Positions 1 to 8,688 of a stretch of DNA of 64,000 nucleotides are shown piece by piece (the stretch's first letter is position 1; the number at the start of each line of letters is the position of its first letter). Made by a program: the position numbers and the translations under genes. Location: contig JANQSD010000014.1 of the NCBI GenBank assembly GCA_028284225.1, positions 44,029-108,028 on the forward strand, in the 5' to 3' direction. The notes below the pieces were generated by a model. It worked only from the letters and a program-made list of their open reading frames with translations. It was not told the DNA's origin and ran no database searches. This stretch comes from Arenicellales bacterium (GTDB lineage Bacteria > Pseudomonadota > Gammaproteobacteria > Arenicellales > JAHEKD01).

Positions 1-112
1 ACCCGTAGCTGAAGTGGAAGCGGCGGCTTTTGGCATTTTTAATGATTTAATTGAAGTCAGGCATTGGCTTGAAAGTGCGTTAGGAGATTCATATGTCAGA
101 AAACAGTTATGA
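1..112 (+). CDS. 3' end of an unidentified gene (partial, cut by window edge)
   Basis: An open frame enters from the left edge in phase with base 2 and stops with TGA at 110-112. It gives the last 36 residues of a protein that is rich in Ala, Glu and Leu and looks helical (it contains FNDLIEVRHWLESAL). The end overlaps the following ureohydrolase gene by 20 bases, so the two are probably cotranscribed. Too little remains to name the family. The open frame, the overlap and the codon usage like its neighbours are the only support. Confidence 0.4.
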   Translation, partial: PVAEVEAAAFGIFNDLIEVRHWLESALGDSYVRKQL

Positions 113-1052
113 ACAAGGGCGTTTGGACCTGCCTTTTGTCGGGCATTGTACGTTTGCTAAATCACCGGTTTGTAACGATTGGAGCAAAATCGATGCAGAT
201 GTCGCTGTATTGGGTGTGCCAAATGATATGGGGACACAGTGGCGTTCCGGAGCGAGATTTGGTCCCAGGGCTATTCGTGAGGCATCAACCTTGTTTTCGT
301 TTGGTCACTCAGGTGCCTATGATCATGAGGATGACGTGATGTATCTTACCGACGATCAAGTTCGCATAGTTGATGTCGGTGATGCAGATATTATCCATAC
401 CGACATGCAACAAAGTCACGCCAATACACAGGCTGCTGTCAGGCAAATATTGACGAGCAAAGTAATGCCATTGGTTCTGGGCGGTGATCACTCAATTCAT
501 GCCCCGGTAATCAAAGCCTTCGATCAACAAGGCCCAGTCCATATTATTCAATTTGATGCACATCTTGATTTTGTTAATGAACGCCATGGTGTGCGCTATG
601 GTCATGGTAATCCTTTGCGACGCGCTTCTGAAATGGAGCATGTCAGCGGTATGACTCAACTCGGTATTCGTAATGTCTCATCCTCTAACCGCAGTGATTA
701 TGACGCTGCGAGGCAGGCAGGTTCAACAATTTTGTCAGTACGTCAAATCCGCTCGTTAGGTAAGCAACAAGTTCTGGAAAAAATCCCGCCGGCTGAAAAT
801 TATTACATCACCATCGATATTGACGGTTTCGATCCATCGATTGCGCCCGGTACCGGTACCCCTAGTCATGGTGGGTTTTTGTATTATGAAGTGCTGGAAT
901 TAATACAGGGGTTAAGTCAACGCGGCAATATTGTCGGTATGGATTTGGTTGAAGTTGCACCGGCTTATGATCCAACAGGTATTACTTCGATTCTGGCCGC
1001 TCAAATTTTGATGAACAGCATTGGTTTTATTTTTTACGAAAGATCAAAGTGA
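93..1052 (+). CDS. speB: Agmatinase-type ureohydrolase (arginase family)
   Basis: Binuclear manganese hydrolase that releases urea from a guanidino compound; agmatine to putrescine is the commonest reaction for this family in bacteria. All metal-ligand motifs are present: GGDHS at about residues 130-134, DAHLD at 155-159 and DIDGFDP at 242-248, with GHGNP at 170-174. The length of 319 residues is normal. The start follows AGGAG with a 6-base gap and lies inside the end of the preceding gene, so it is the second gene of an operon. The family also includes guanidinobutyrase and guanidinopropionase, which these motifs do not separate. The enzyme class is therefore sure, while the substrate and the speB name are tentative. 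Confidence 0.85.
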   Translation: MSENSYEQGRLDLPFVGHCTFAKSPVCNDWSKIDADVAVLGVPNDMGTQWRSGARFGPRAIREASTLFSFGHSGAYDHEDDVMYLTDDQVRIVDVGDADIIHTDMQQSHANTQAAVRQILTSKVMPLVLGGDHSIHAPVIKAFDQQGPVHIIQFDAHLDFVNERHGVRYGHGNPLRRASEMEHVSGMTQLGIRNVSSSNRSDYDAARQAGSTILSVRQIRSLGKQQVLEKIPPAENYYITIDIDGFDPSIAPGTGTPSHGGFLYYEVLELIQGLSQRGNIVGMDLVEVAPAYDPTGITSILAAQILMNSIGFIFYERSK

Positions 1053-1095
1053 TATTGTTAATGTCATCCTGAGCTATCCCTACCTTCACTTGCTC

Positions 1096-1226
1096 TGTCA
1101 TCCTGAACTGCGAAGCAGTGTGAGGATCTCTTAATTGCTGGTTGGGTGAGTTGGTTATTGTTTGCAGCCCCGGTCGACTCATGGAGATTCCTCGCTTTTA
1201 TGCCCGCATGGGTGCGGAATGAAAAT
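1096..1226. repeat. Composite intergenic repeat of the GTCATCCTGA...GGAATGA type
   Basis: The gap between the ureohydrolase and hsp20 genes contains TGTCATCCTGAAC at 1096-1108 followed by GAGGATCTC at 1122-1130. An opposing half lies at 1184-1223 with GAGATTCCTCGC and GCGGAATGAAA. The two halves read as an inverted pair, a form common to short dispersed intergenic repeats in many proteobacteria. A second, more degenerate relative lies at 12917-12974. I cannot count copies in the rest of the genome. Confidence 0.5.
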
Positions 1227-1255
1227 TCAAAATATTTGAGTATTTTAAATTTTCA

Positions 1256-1284
1256 CTTGAAAACTAAACGCTGTATTCCCATAT
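1256..1284 (+). promoter_or_regulatory. Sigma-32-like heat-shock promoter of hsp20
   Basis: CTTGAAA at 1256-1262 is followed after 14 bases by TCCCATAT at 1277-1284. The known sigma-32 (RpoH) consensus is CTTGAAA, 13-15 bases, CCCCATNT, so only one informative base differs. It lies 35 bases upstream of the small heat-shock gene, and a GGAG ribosome site at 1308-1311 precedes the ATG. This supports heat-shock control of the gene. Confidence 0.75.
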
Positions 1285-1319
1285 AGAAATCAACAAACAA
1301 ATATTTTGGAGATTAACCT

Positions 1320-1772
1320 ATGAATGCAGTATCAAGACGACTGGACAATCCGGCAAGCTTTGATGTGTTTGGTGATTTCGACAATATCATTAACGGTTTC
1401 TTCAGACCACATCGTTTGGTCTCTAAGCAAGGTGAACATAATGTTCTGCCCTTGGTGATTGATGTGGTTGAAAAAGAAAACGCTTATGAGATTCATGCTG
1501 AATTACCAGGCATAAATAAAAATGATTTGAATGTAACTATTGAAGATGGTGTATTAACTATCGCCGCTGAAACTTCAGCAGAAAATGTTGAGGAAAAAGA
1601 TGGCAAAGTTTTGTGCCGGGAACGCCGTTATGGCAAGTTCTCTCGCTCGCTAAAAGTAGGCAAAGATATTGATGAGAATAACGTTGAAGCCAACTACAAA
1701 GACGGCGTGTTGAAATTGGTTTTAACTAAAGCTGAACAAGTCCAACCTAAGCGAATAACCATCAACGCCTAG
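1320..1772 (+). CDS. Small heat-shock protein Hsp20 (alpha-crystallin family)
   Basis: Cytoplasmic ATP-independent holdase chaperone that binds unfolding proteins and passes them to DnaK/ClpB. The 150-residue protein has a short N-terminal arm, an alpha-crystallin domain from about residue 40 to 140 with the typical ELPGINKNDLNV and DGVLKLVL motifs, and a C-terminal I-x-I anchor (ITI) used for oligomerisation. It is a single-gene unit: a sigma-32-like promoter lies in front and a strong palindrome follows. IbpA and HspA names are used for this family, but orthology is not resolved here. Confidence 0.95.
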   Translation: MNAVSRRLDNPASFDVFGDFDNIINGFFRPHRLVSKQGEHNVLPLVIDVVEKENAYEIHAELPGINKNDLNVTIEDGVLTIAAETSAENVEEKDGKVLCRERRYGKFSRSLKVGKDIDENNVEANYKDGVLKLVLTKAEQVQPKRITINA

Positions 1773-1788
1773 ACTGTTTCGATAGTCG

Positions 1789-2717
<929 letters not shown>

Positions 2718-2726
2718 GTCATTAGA

Positions 2727-2820
2727 ACCTATCTCGAAATACTCATTTACCATTAGTAAACTGCGCTTTTTCGCTCACGGTTGCTTCGTTTGAACATCGC
2801 TCGACTATTTTGAGATAGGT
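2727..2820. repeat. Miniature inverted-repeat element, copy 1 (CTATCTC family)
   Basis: This element fills the gap between convergent argB and the YiiX-like gene. Its ends are inverted: ACCTATCTCGAAA at 2727-2739 and TTTTGAGATAGGT at 2808-2820. The 24 bases at 2755-2778 are identical, in reverse orientation, to 42377-42400 in a second copy upstream of pntA. There is no coding capacity. It could fold into a hairpin and serve as a two-way transcription barrier. Confidence 0.75.
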
Positions 2821-2825
2821 CCTTG

Positions 2826-3638
2826 TTATTTAGCCCTGACTTCTGCAACCAATTCTTCTTCAGTGACATATCGTTCAAGATGTTCATCATGTGCCCAGCG
2901 TAATGTTTTGTAATTAAAATTATTTTCGATGGTTGGTTTGATGATTTGAAAATACGGCGAAACATCAAAATCTCTGGGTGAAAACAAACTGTGATGACGA
3001 ATGCTTAAAATTTCCTGTTCTGATTGGTAATAGGCTCTCTTTAAGTGCTTATCACGTTCAACCATAGGCAATATGGGGTATTTGACCGATTGAAATGCCT
3101 GAGCGATTAACGAGGAGCAAATAGCACGGGTTGGGTCGCCGCTGCCAAGGGCAATCATCTGGCGTCTGAATCGTGATGGAATGGGCAACGGAATTAAATA
3201 ACGAAGCAGATCAGTAATGTTCTTTAAATCATAACGTTTGCCCAGGCTGGCTACCATATAGTTGACAACCTTATGTTTATCAACCTCGGAAAGCCCAACT
3301 GGTCTGCAAATACGGGTATTAAATTCCTGATATTTACTTAATGGAGTTGCGATTACGCCTTCAGTTAACTCTGCTTCAATTAAACAGCAGGATTCACCGT
3401 TTTTTTCTTGTCCCTCGATATTACCGGCGTAAAACGCTGAGTGTGACCAGGTGGACTGGGTCAAATATTTTATTGTAGAACTTATACGGGCATTACCTTC
3501 AACCAGTAAAATATCACAAGGCTGTAAGGTTTTTTTCAGTATCGAGGTATCATGCACTGAAAAAGGCTGATAAGTTGCTGATTCCTTATCCAGATAGCTG
3601 GCTACCAGGTGGCCGATTTTTTCTCTTAGTCGTCCCAT
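2826..3638 (-). CDS. YiiX-like permuted papain-fold (NlpC/P60-type) hydrolase
   Basis: 270-residue protein with the circularly permuted papain fold used by YiiX and related amidases or peptidases. The histidine comes first (STWSHSAFYAG, His66), an acidic LIEAEL motif follows near residue 88, and the nucleophile comes late (AICSSLIAQAF, Cys174). There is no signal peptide, so it is probably cytoplasmic. It stands alone, convergent with argB. Proposed substrates of the family are lipid or peptide amides, and nothing here narrows that. The fold assignment is good and the function is open. Confidence 0.7.
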   Translation of the reverse strand: MGRLREKIGHLVASYLDKESATYQPFSVHDTSILKKTLQPCDILLVEGNARISSTIKYLTQSTWSHSAFYAGNIEGQEKNGESCCLIEAELTEGVIATPLSKYQEFNTRICRPVGLSEVDKHKVVNYMVASLGKRYDLKNITDLLRYLIPLPIPSRFRRQMIALGSGDPTRAICSSLIAQAFQSVKYPILPMVERDKHLKRAYYQSEQEILSIRHHSLFSPRDFDVSPYFQIIKPTIENNFNYKTLRWAHDEHLERYVTEEELVAEVRAK

Positions 3639-3766
3639 AGCGTATTATCGCTTGTCAATGTTGTAAATCATGCTGAATTATAAGACAAATCTCGACTGCA
3701 AGAAGTTGCAGGAATTATCTGCATTGCCGACGGTCATAGTATGATTGACCCAAAACAAAGGATTGG

Positions 3767-4690
3767 ATGATACAGATGAGAAAATTCATGGTTTCCTGGT
3801 TATTGATTGTTTGCGGTTTTACGGCCGTTGCAACAACAGCCGCTACTGACAAAATCGAAATTCAAGTCGGCGATACAACCTTGACGCTTTATGCACAGCT
3901 GGAGAACTACGAAATCGGTTCGCAGGCAATTATCGATTGGGTGCAAAAATCTGCCACTATTGTGGCAAATTATTACGATGGGTTTCCTGTCGATGAAGCC
4001 AGTATTGTTTTGGATGGTTTTCAAGGCAGTGGTGTGATTGCTGGTCGTGCACATGGTGAACCCGTTCTGCAGGTCATTATTCAGATTGGTGAATATGTGA
4101 GCCAAAAACAACTGGATAGAGACTGGATATTAATTCACGAGATGATTCATTTTGCTCTGGCAGATGTGCCGGATAAACATCACTGGCTGGAGGAGGGTTT
4201 ACCCACCTACATTGAGTCAATATCACGTGTTCAAGCTGACGATTTGCCGGAAAAGTTTGTCTGGAAAGGTTTTATGAAGAATATGCCAAAAGGCATGCCG
4301 CTGACTGATGATACAGGTTTAGATAATGCCAGCTCTATTGGCCGAATGTATTGGGGGGGTGCATTGTTCTGTTTGTTGGCCGATATTGAAATTCACAAAC
4401 AAACCAACAACAAATTTGGATTGCGTGATGCTGTGCAGGCCTTGGTAAACAATAACTTAACGATGGATAAGTCAGTTAGCATTGATGAACTTTTTCGAGT
4501 TGCAGATGCACATACAGGGACTCAAGTGTTGAGTGATTTGTACAATCAAATGAAAGATGAGCCCGCTGATATAAATTTAAAATCAATATGGTCTGAGCTT
4601 GGAATTAACTATAATAACGATACAGGTGAGGTTAGTTTAGATGAAACTGCACCTTTGGCATCAGTACGCCAGTCAATTGTTTCACCATGA
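3767..4690 (+). CDS. Secreted HExxH zinc metallopeptidase-like protein (gluzincin type)
   Basis: 307-residue protein with an N-terminal signal peptide (charged MRK, then a hydrophobic stretch to about residue 25). Residues 124-128 read HEMIH and are followed by EEGLPTY at 142-148, which supplies the third zinc ligand, as in gluzincin (peptidase-MA-like) enzymes. The remainder is not recognisable. An AAGGA site lies 5 bases before the first ATG; an in-frame ATG nine bases later is an alternative start. It lies 24 bases upstream of gamma-glutamyltranspeptidase in the same direction, so both probably act in the periplasm on peptides. The substrate is unknown. Confidence 0.7.
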   Translation: MIQMRKFMVSWLLIVCGFTAVATTAATDKIEIQVGDTTLTLYAQLENYEIGSQAIIDWVQKSATIVANYYDGFPVDEASIVLDGFQGSGVIAGRAHGEPVLQVIIQIGEYVSQKQLDRDWILIHEMIHFALADVPDKHHWLEEGLPTYIESISRVQADDLPEKFVWKGFMKNMPKGMPLTDDTGLDNASSIGRMYWGGALFCLLADIEIHKQTNNKFGLRDAVQALVNNNLTMDKSVSIDELFRVADAHTGTQVLSDLYNQMKDEPADINLKSIWSELGINYNNDTGEVSLDETAPLASVRQSIVSP

Positions 4691-4714
4691 TCATGCTGCA
4701 AAGGAGAACATTAA

Positions 4715-6448
4715 ATGTTCACTAAAATAAAAGTCATATTGATGACTATCGTTGTTACCTTAGCTTCGTATACTCCAGTTAATGCCCAGGATTCGGCCGC
4801 TATTTATAGCTCACTGGATCGTTTTCATCCGGTTTTTGCCGCTCAGGGCATGGTCGCCAGCCAGGAAGCATTAGCGACCCAAATCGGCGTTGAAATCCTT
4901 AAGCAAGGTGGTAATGCCGTCGATGCGGCAGTAGCCGTTGGTTTTGCCCTGGCAGTAACGTTGCCACGTGCAGGCAATCTGGGTGGTGGTGGATTCATGA
5001 TTGTACATCTTGCTCAAACTGGTGAAACTGTAGCTATTGATTATCGTGAGAAAGCGCCACTGGGCTCAGATCGCGATATGTATCTGGATGAAGAAGGTAA
5101 CGTCAGCAATATCTTATCAAGATTCCATCGCCTTGCCGTAGGTGTTCCGGGAACAGTGGCGGGCATGGCGTTAGCCCTGGAAAAATACGGTAGCATGTCA
5201 TTGAATCAAGTGATTGAACCGGCCATTGAATTAGCTGAAAAAGGTATTATAGTCACACCGGATTTGTCCGATTCACTTAAGAACTTGTCTGATCGTCTGG
5301 CTCAATGGCCCAGCACTAAAAAAATATTCTATAAGGCGGACGGCTCCAACTTCGAACCGGGAGAGACATTGATCCAGGCTGATTTGGCAAATTCCTTGAA
5401 ACTAGTTGCCGAGCAGGGGCCGAATGCCTTTTATCAAGGTGAAATCGGAGAAAAGATTGTCGCTGAAATTCAGGCTGACGGTGGAGTCATGACCATGCAG
5501 GATCTCAATGACTATCAGGCAGTAATACGTGAACCGGTTCGTGGCAATTACCGCGGCCATGAAATTCTTTCTATGCCACCCCCCAGCTCGGGCGGTACTC
5601 ATATCGTTCAGATTTTGAATATTCTGGAAAACTTTCCTATCAGCTATACAGGTCACAACAGTGCTGACACTATTCATTTAATGGCGGAAGCGATGAAGTT
5701 AGCTTATGCAGATCGCAGCGAGTATCTGGGCGACAGTGACTTTGCTCAAGTGCCTATTAAAGGTTTAACCAGCAAGGGTTATGCTAAAGAACTGAGCCAA
5801 AAAATCAACCGTTACCATGCGGCAGCGGCCGAGGATGTCAAGCCGGGTAATCCTTCGCCTTATGAAAGTAACGAGACAACCCATTATTCAGTTGTTGATA
5901 AACAGGGTAATGCAGTCTCCAACACTTACACCATTAATTTTAGTTACGGTACCGGCCTGGTGGCTGAAGGCACGGGTATTTTGTTAAATAACGAAATGGA
6001 TGATTTTTCTGCCAAACCGGGTGTCCCCAATGCTTATGGGTTGATCGGTGGTGATGCTAATGCCATAGAGCCTTCGAAACGACCGCTGAGCTCCATGAGC
6101 CCGACCATTGTGCTCAAAGACGGTAAGTTATTTCTGGTGACTGGCAGCCCCGGTGGTAGCCGCATTATTACAACGACCTTGCAAGTTATCATGAATGTGA
6201 TCGATCATGATATGAATGTGGCGGAGGCCACCAACGCGGCCCGCATCCATCACCAATGGTTGCCTGATGAAATTCGGGTGGAGAAAGGTTTGAGCAAAGA
6301 TACGGTAGAAGAATTGGTTGAAAAGGGACATAAGGTCAAAATCAAAAATGCCATGGGTAGCACTCAGTCGATCATGCTGACAGAACAAGGCTATAAACTA
6401 GGTGCTTCTGACCCTAGACGCTCAGGCGCGTTAACAGCGGGATATTGA
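4715..6448 (+). CDS. ggt: Gamma-glutamyltranspeptidase / glutathione hydrolase precursor
   Basis: Periplasmic N-terminal-nucleophile enzyme that cleaves the gamma-glutamyl bond of glutathione and transfers glutamate to amino acids or water. A signal peptide ends near residue 24 (VNAQD). The proenzyme is cut autocatalytically before the catalytic Thr388 in the motif SNETTHYSVVD; here Glu precedes the Thr, whereas the E. coli enzyme has Gln. The oxyanion region PLSSMSPT and the GSPGGSRI motif are present. The full length is 577 residues. AAGGAG stands 8 bases before the ATG. The upstream secreted metallopeptidase may supply or trim peptides. Confidence 0.95.
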   Translation: MFTKIKVILMTIVVTLASYTPVNAQDSAAIYSSLDRFHPVFAAQGMVASQEALATQIGVEILKQGGNAVDAAVAVGFALAVTLPRAGNLGGGGFMIVHLAQTGETVAIDYREKAPLGSDRDMYLDEEGNVSNILSRFHRLAVGVPGTVAGMALALEKYGSMSLNQVIEPAIELAEKGIIVTPDLSDSLKNLSDRLAQWPSTKKIFYKADGSNFEPGETLIQADLANSLKLVAEQGPNAFYQGEIGEKIVAEIQADGGVMTMQDLNDYQAVIREPVRGNYRGHEILSMPPPSSGGTHIVQILNILENFPISYTGHNSADTIHLMAEAMKLAYADRSEYLGDSDFAQVPIKGLTSKGYAKELSQKINRYHAAAAEDVKPGNPSPYESNETTHYSVVDKQGNAVSNTYTINFSYGTGLVAEGTGILLNNEMDDFSAKPGVPNAYGLIGGDANAIEPSKRPLSSMSPTIVLKDGKLFLVTGSPGGSRIITTTLQVIMNVIDHDMNVAEATNAARIHHQWLPDEIRVEKGLSKDTVEELVEKGHKVKIKNAMGSTQSIMLTEQGYKLGASDPRRSGALTAGY

Positions 6449-6561
6449 ACTCTGTAAGCTTGTTATTGCTTGAAAAAGAGGTGACGAGTGAGTCGAGGAA
6501 TTTTTTCGAAGTGCATATTGTTCCAAAATAAGTTAAGGATGATTACAATCAAAGCTCGAAC

Positions 6562-6577
6562 AGTTTAACGTTAAACT
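6562..6577. promoter_or_regulatory. 16-bp perfect palindrome upstream of the D-amino-acid aminotransferase gene
   Basis: AGTTTAACGTTAAACT is a perfect dyad ending 16 bases before the ATG of the downstream gene. It may be a repressor operator, or in RNA a small hairpin next to the ribosome site. No consensus I can name fits. Chance occurrence in an A+T-rich gap is possible. Confidence 0.35.
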
Positions 6578-6593
6578 CAATAGGGTAAAAATC

Positions 6594-7436
6594 ATGCGCA
6601 CAGTCTACGTCAACGGTGAATTCGTCCCGGAGAACGAAGCCAAAATCTCAATTTTTGATCGGGGTCTGTTATTTTCAGATGCGGTGTATGAAGTTACCGC
6701 AATGCTGGATGGTAAGCTGGTTGATAATGATGGACATCTTGCCCGCCTGGAACGATCACTTAGCGAACTTGACATGAAAAGCCCGGTAACTAATGAACAG
6801 CTGATTACATTGCAGCATCAGCTTGCTGAAAAAAATAACTTAGTTGAAGGGTTTATTTATTTACAGGTTAGTCGAGGAGCTGAAGACAGGGACTTTAACT
6901 ATGGTGAGGATTTACAGCCTTCGCTGATCATGTTTACCCAGGCCAGATCCATCATCGATACTCCAAAGGCAAAAACAGGTATTAAAGTTAAAACAGTTGA
7001 AGATATTCGCTGGCAACGTAGAGATATTAAAACAACGATGTTATTAGCTCAATCATTGGCAAAAAAGCAGGCAATCAGGCAAGGTTTTGACGATGCATGG
7101 ATGGTAGAAGATGGGGTAGTAACAGAAGGCAGTTCTAATAATGCTTATATCATTACTCACAATGATGAGATTTATACGCGTCCGGCGAGCAATAAAATCT
7201 TAAATGGCATTACTCGTAGAGCTGTAAACAAGCTTGCTGAACAAAACAATCTAAAAGTCATTGAGGAAACTTTTTCCGTCGAACAAGCTAAACAAGCCAA
7301 AGAAGCATTTGCGACCAGTGCCAGTTACTTTGTGATGCCGGTTGTAGAAATCGATAAACATAGAATCAATAACGGTAAGCCGGGAGAGCTAACAACACAA
7401 TTACGCAATTTGTATATTTCCATGGCAAAAAGTTAA
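6594..7436 (+). CDS. dat: Class IV PLP aminotransferase, probable D-amino-acid aminotransferase
   Basis: Fold-type IV pyridoxal-phosphate enzyme, 280 residues. Visible family marks are the N-terminal YVNGEFVPENEAKISIFDRG, the catalytic lysine in RRDIKTTMLL (Lys146) and the PLP-phosphate-binding TEGSSNNAY loop. The sequence resembles D-alanine aminotransferase more than IlvE or PabC, mainly in the opening motif and in the spacing around the lysine. Its likely role is to interconvert D-alanine and D-glutamate with 2-oxo acids, supplying wall precursors or catabolising D-amino acids. It follows ggt in the same direction but after a 145-base gap that holds a palindrome, so it may have its own promoter. 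Confidence 0.8.
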   Translation: MRTVYVNGEFVPENEAKISIFDRGLLFSDAVYEVTAMLDGKLVDNDGHLARLERSLSELDMKSPVTNEQLITLQHQLAEKNNLVEGFIYLQVSRGAEDRDFNYGEDLQPSLIMFTQARSIIDTPKAKTGIKVKTVEDIRWQRRDIKTTMLLAQSLAKKQAIRQGFDDAWMVEDGVVTEGSSNNAYIITHNDEIYTRPASNKILNGITRRAVNKLAEQNNLKVIEETFSVEQAKQAKEAFATSASYFVMPVVEIDKHRINNGKPGELTTQLRNLYISMAKS

Positions 7437-7634
7437 CTGAGGCAATGCAACCACAACTAATCTTTAACAAACTTTAAACCAGACAGCACTGAATAAATAT
7501 ACAAACTATTACTAATACTAAAGTTATATATTCATTATAAATAAACTTTATTATTTCATGAACGTGATGGATAGTTTTCTATCCTAACATCTACATGAAG
7601 AAATTCTTCTAGTAAAACTATTTATTATCTGTGT
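7437..7634. other. A+T-rich convergent intergenic region with a small hairpin
   Basis: 198 bases separate the aminotransferase from the convergent LysR gene. The only structure seen is a perfect 6-bp stem with a TTTT loop at 7569-7584 (GGATAG and CTATCC). It could weakly terminate either gene. No open frame is convincing. Confidence 0.4.
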
Positions 7635-8579
7635 CTAAGAATCTGGAATATTTTTCGCTGTAATTTTTATTAGGCGTCTTAGCCAACGATGTCCACCGTC
7701 TTGATGTAATAGCGGGCTCCAGATCATTTTTAGTTCCAGCGGTTCTACATCAAAGGGCACAGGTAAAATACTAAGTTCACTATGATGCTTTTTTAACAGC
7801 GCAGCGCGATAAGGAATGGTGGCCATTAAATCCTGTTCTTGTGCGAGTTGTAAGGCCACATGATAACTACGTGTAAAGACTCGAATATTGCGTTGCTTGC
7901 CCAATTTACTTATGGCACCGTCCACCCATCTGAGTTTTTGTACGTCTTCATGAGTCATGCCGATGCTGACACCGTAGCCGGTTTTGCTTACCCATACGTG
8001 TTTAGAATTGAAATAATCATCAAAACTTAGTTTCTTTGAATTGAGATTATCGCTGCGCACTAATACACAAAATTCATCTTTCCATAGTACTTGCTGGTGG
8101 AATGATGCAGGCTCGGTTGAAAATGCATTAATGGCCAAGTCAACCTGACCATTTTCAATTTCATGAAATGTTGTGTCGCTGGGCGTAATAATATCAAGAG
8201 TAACTTCCGGTGCTTGCTTCCTAAGTTCATCAAGCAATGGTGGCAGCAGTGTCGAAGCTGCATAATCACTGACCATAATGCGAAAAACCCGGTCACTGGT
8301 AGTGTAGTCAAAGTCTTCTTCTGCAATCAGCGCTTTTTCCATGGTTTGAATCAGGTCACGTACGATAGGTTTGAGTTGCAGCGCCTTTTTGGTGGGTTGC
8401 ATGCCCTTGCTGGTTCTGACTAATACCGGGTCATTAAGGAGCTCACGCAAACGCTTTAAACCGTTGCTCATGGCAGGTTGAGTAATATTTAGTCTATCCG
8501 CGGCTTTGGTGACGTTGCACTCGCGTAATAAAACGTCTAGGTAGATGAGAAGATTAAGGTCAATTTTCGATATATTCAT
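7635..8579 (-). CDS. LysR-family transcriptional regulator divergent from aceA
   Basis: The N-terminal winged helix-turn-helix is clear (IDLNLLIYLDVLL, then NVTKAADRLNITQPAMSNGLK), followed by a periplasmic-binding-protein-like effector domain. The start is set at the ATG of MNISKIDLN because LysR proteins begin just before the I/LDLNLL segment; the frame stays open to another ATG at 8633 (18 more residues), and neither has a visible ribosome site. Length is about 314 residues. The divergent position next to isocitrate lyase suggests that it controls aceA and itself, responding to a small carboxylate; this is inferred from position only. Confidence 0.85.
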   Translation of the reverse strand: MNISKIDLNLLIYLDVLLRECNVTKAADRLNITQPAMSNGLKRLRELLNDPVLVRTSKGMQPTKKALQLKPIVRDLIQTMEKALIAEEDFDYTTSDRVFRIMVSDYAASTLLPPLLDELRKQAPEVTLDIITPSDTTFHEIENGQVDLAINAFSTEPASFHQQVLWKDEFCVLVRSDNLNSKKLSFDDYFNSKHVWVSKTGYGVSIGMTHEDVQKLRWVDGAISKLGKQRNIRVFTRSYHVALQLAQEQDLMATIPYRAALLKKHHSELSILPVPFDVEPLELKMIWSPLLHQDGGHRWLRRLIKITAKNIPDS

Positions 8580-8633
8580 TTGATGAATGACAGGGATAAT
8601 CTGAATAACGGTGTTTGATTGTATCACCGGCAT

Positions 8634-8652
8634 TTATTATTCGTCGAATTAT
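8634..8652. promoter_or_regulatory. Imperfect dyad in the LysR-aceA divergent region
   Basis: The stretch ATTATTCG-T-CGAATTAT is an imperfect inverted repeat around an 11-base perfect core (ATTCGTCGAAT). It lies between the LysR gene and aceA, where a LysR protein would bind. It is a candidate operator only. Confidence 0.3.
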
Positions 8653-8688
8653 TATGCATTTTGTTAATTAATCATGACGAGGAATCTT

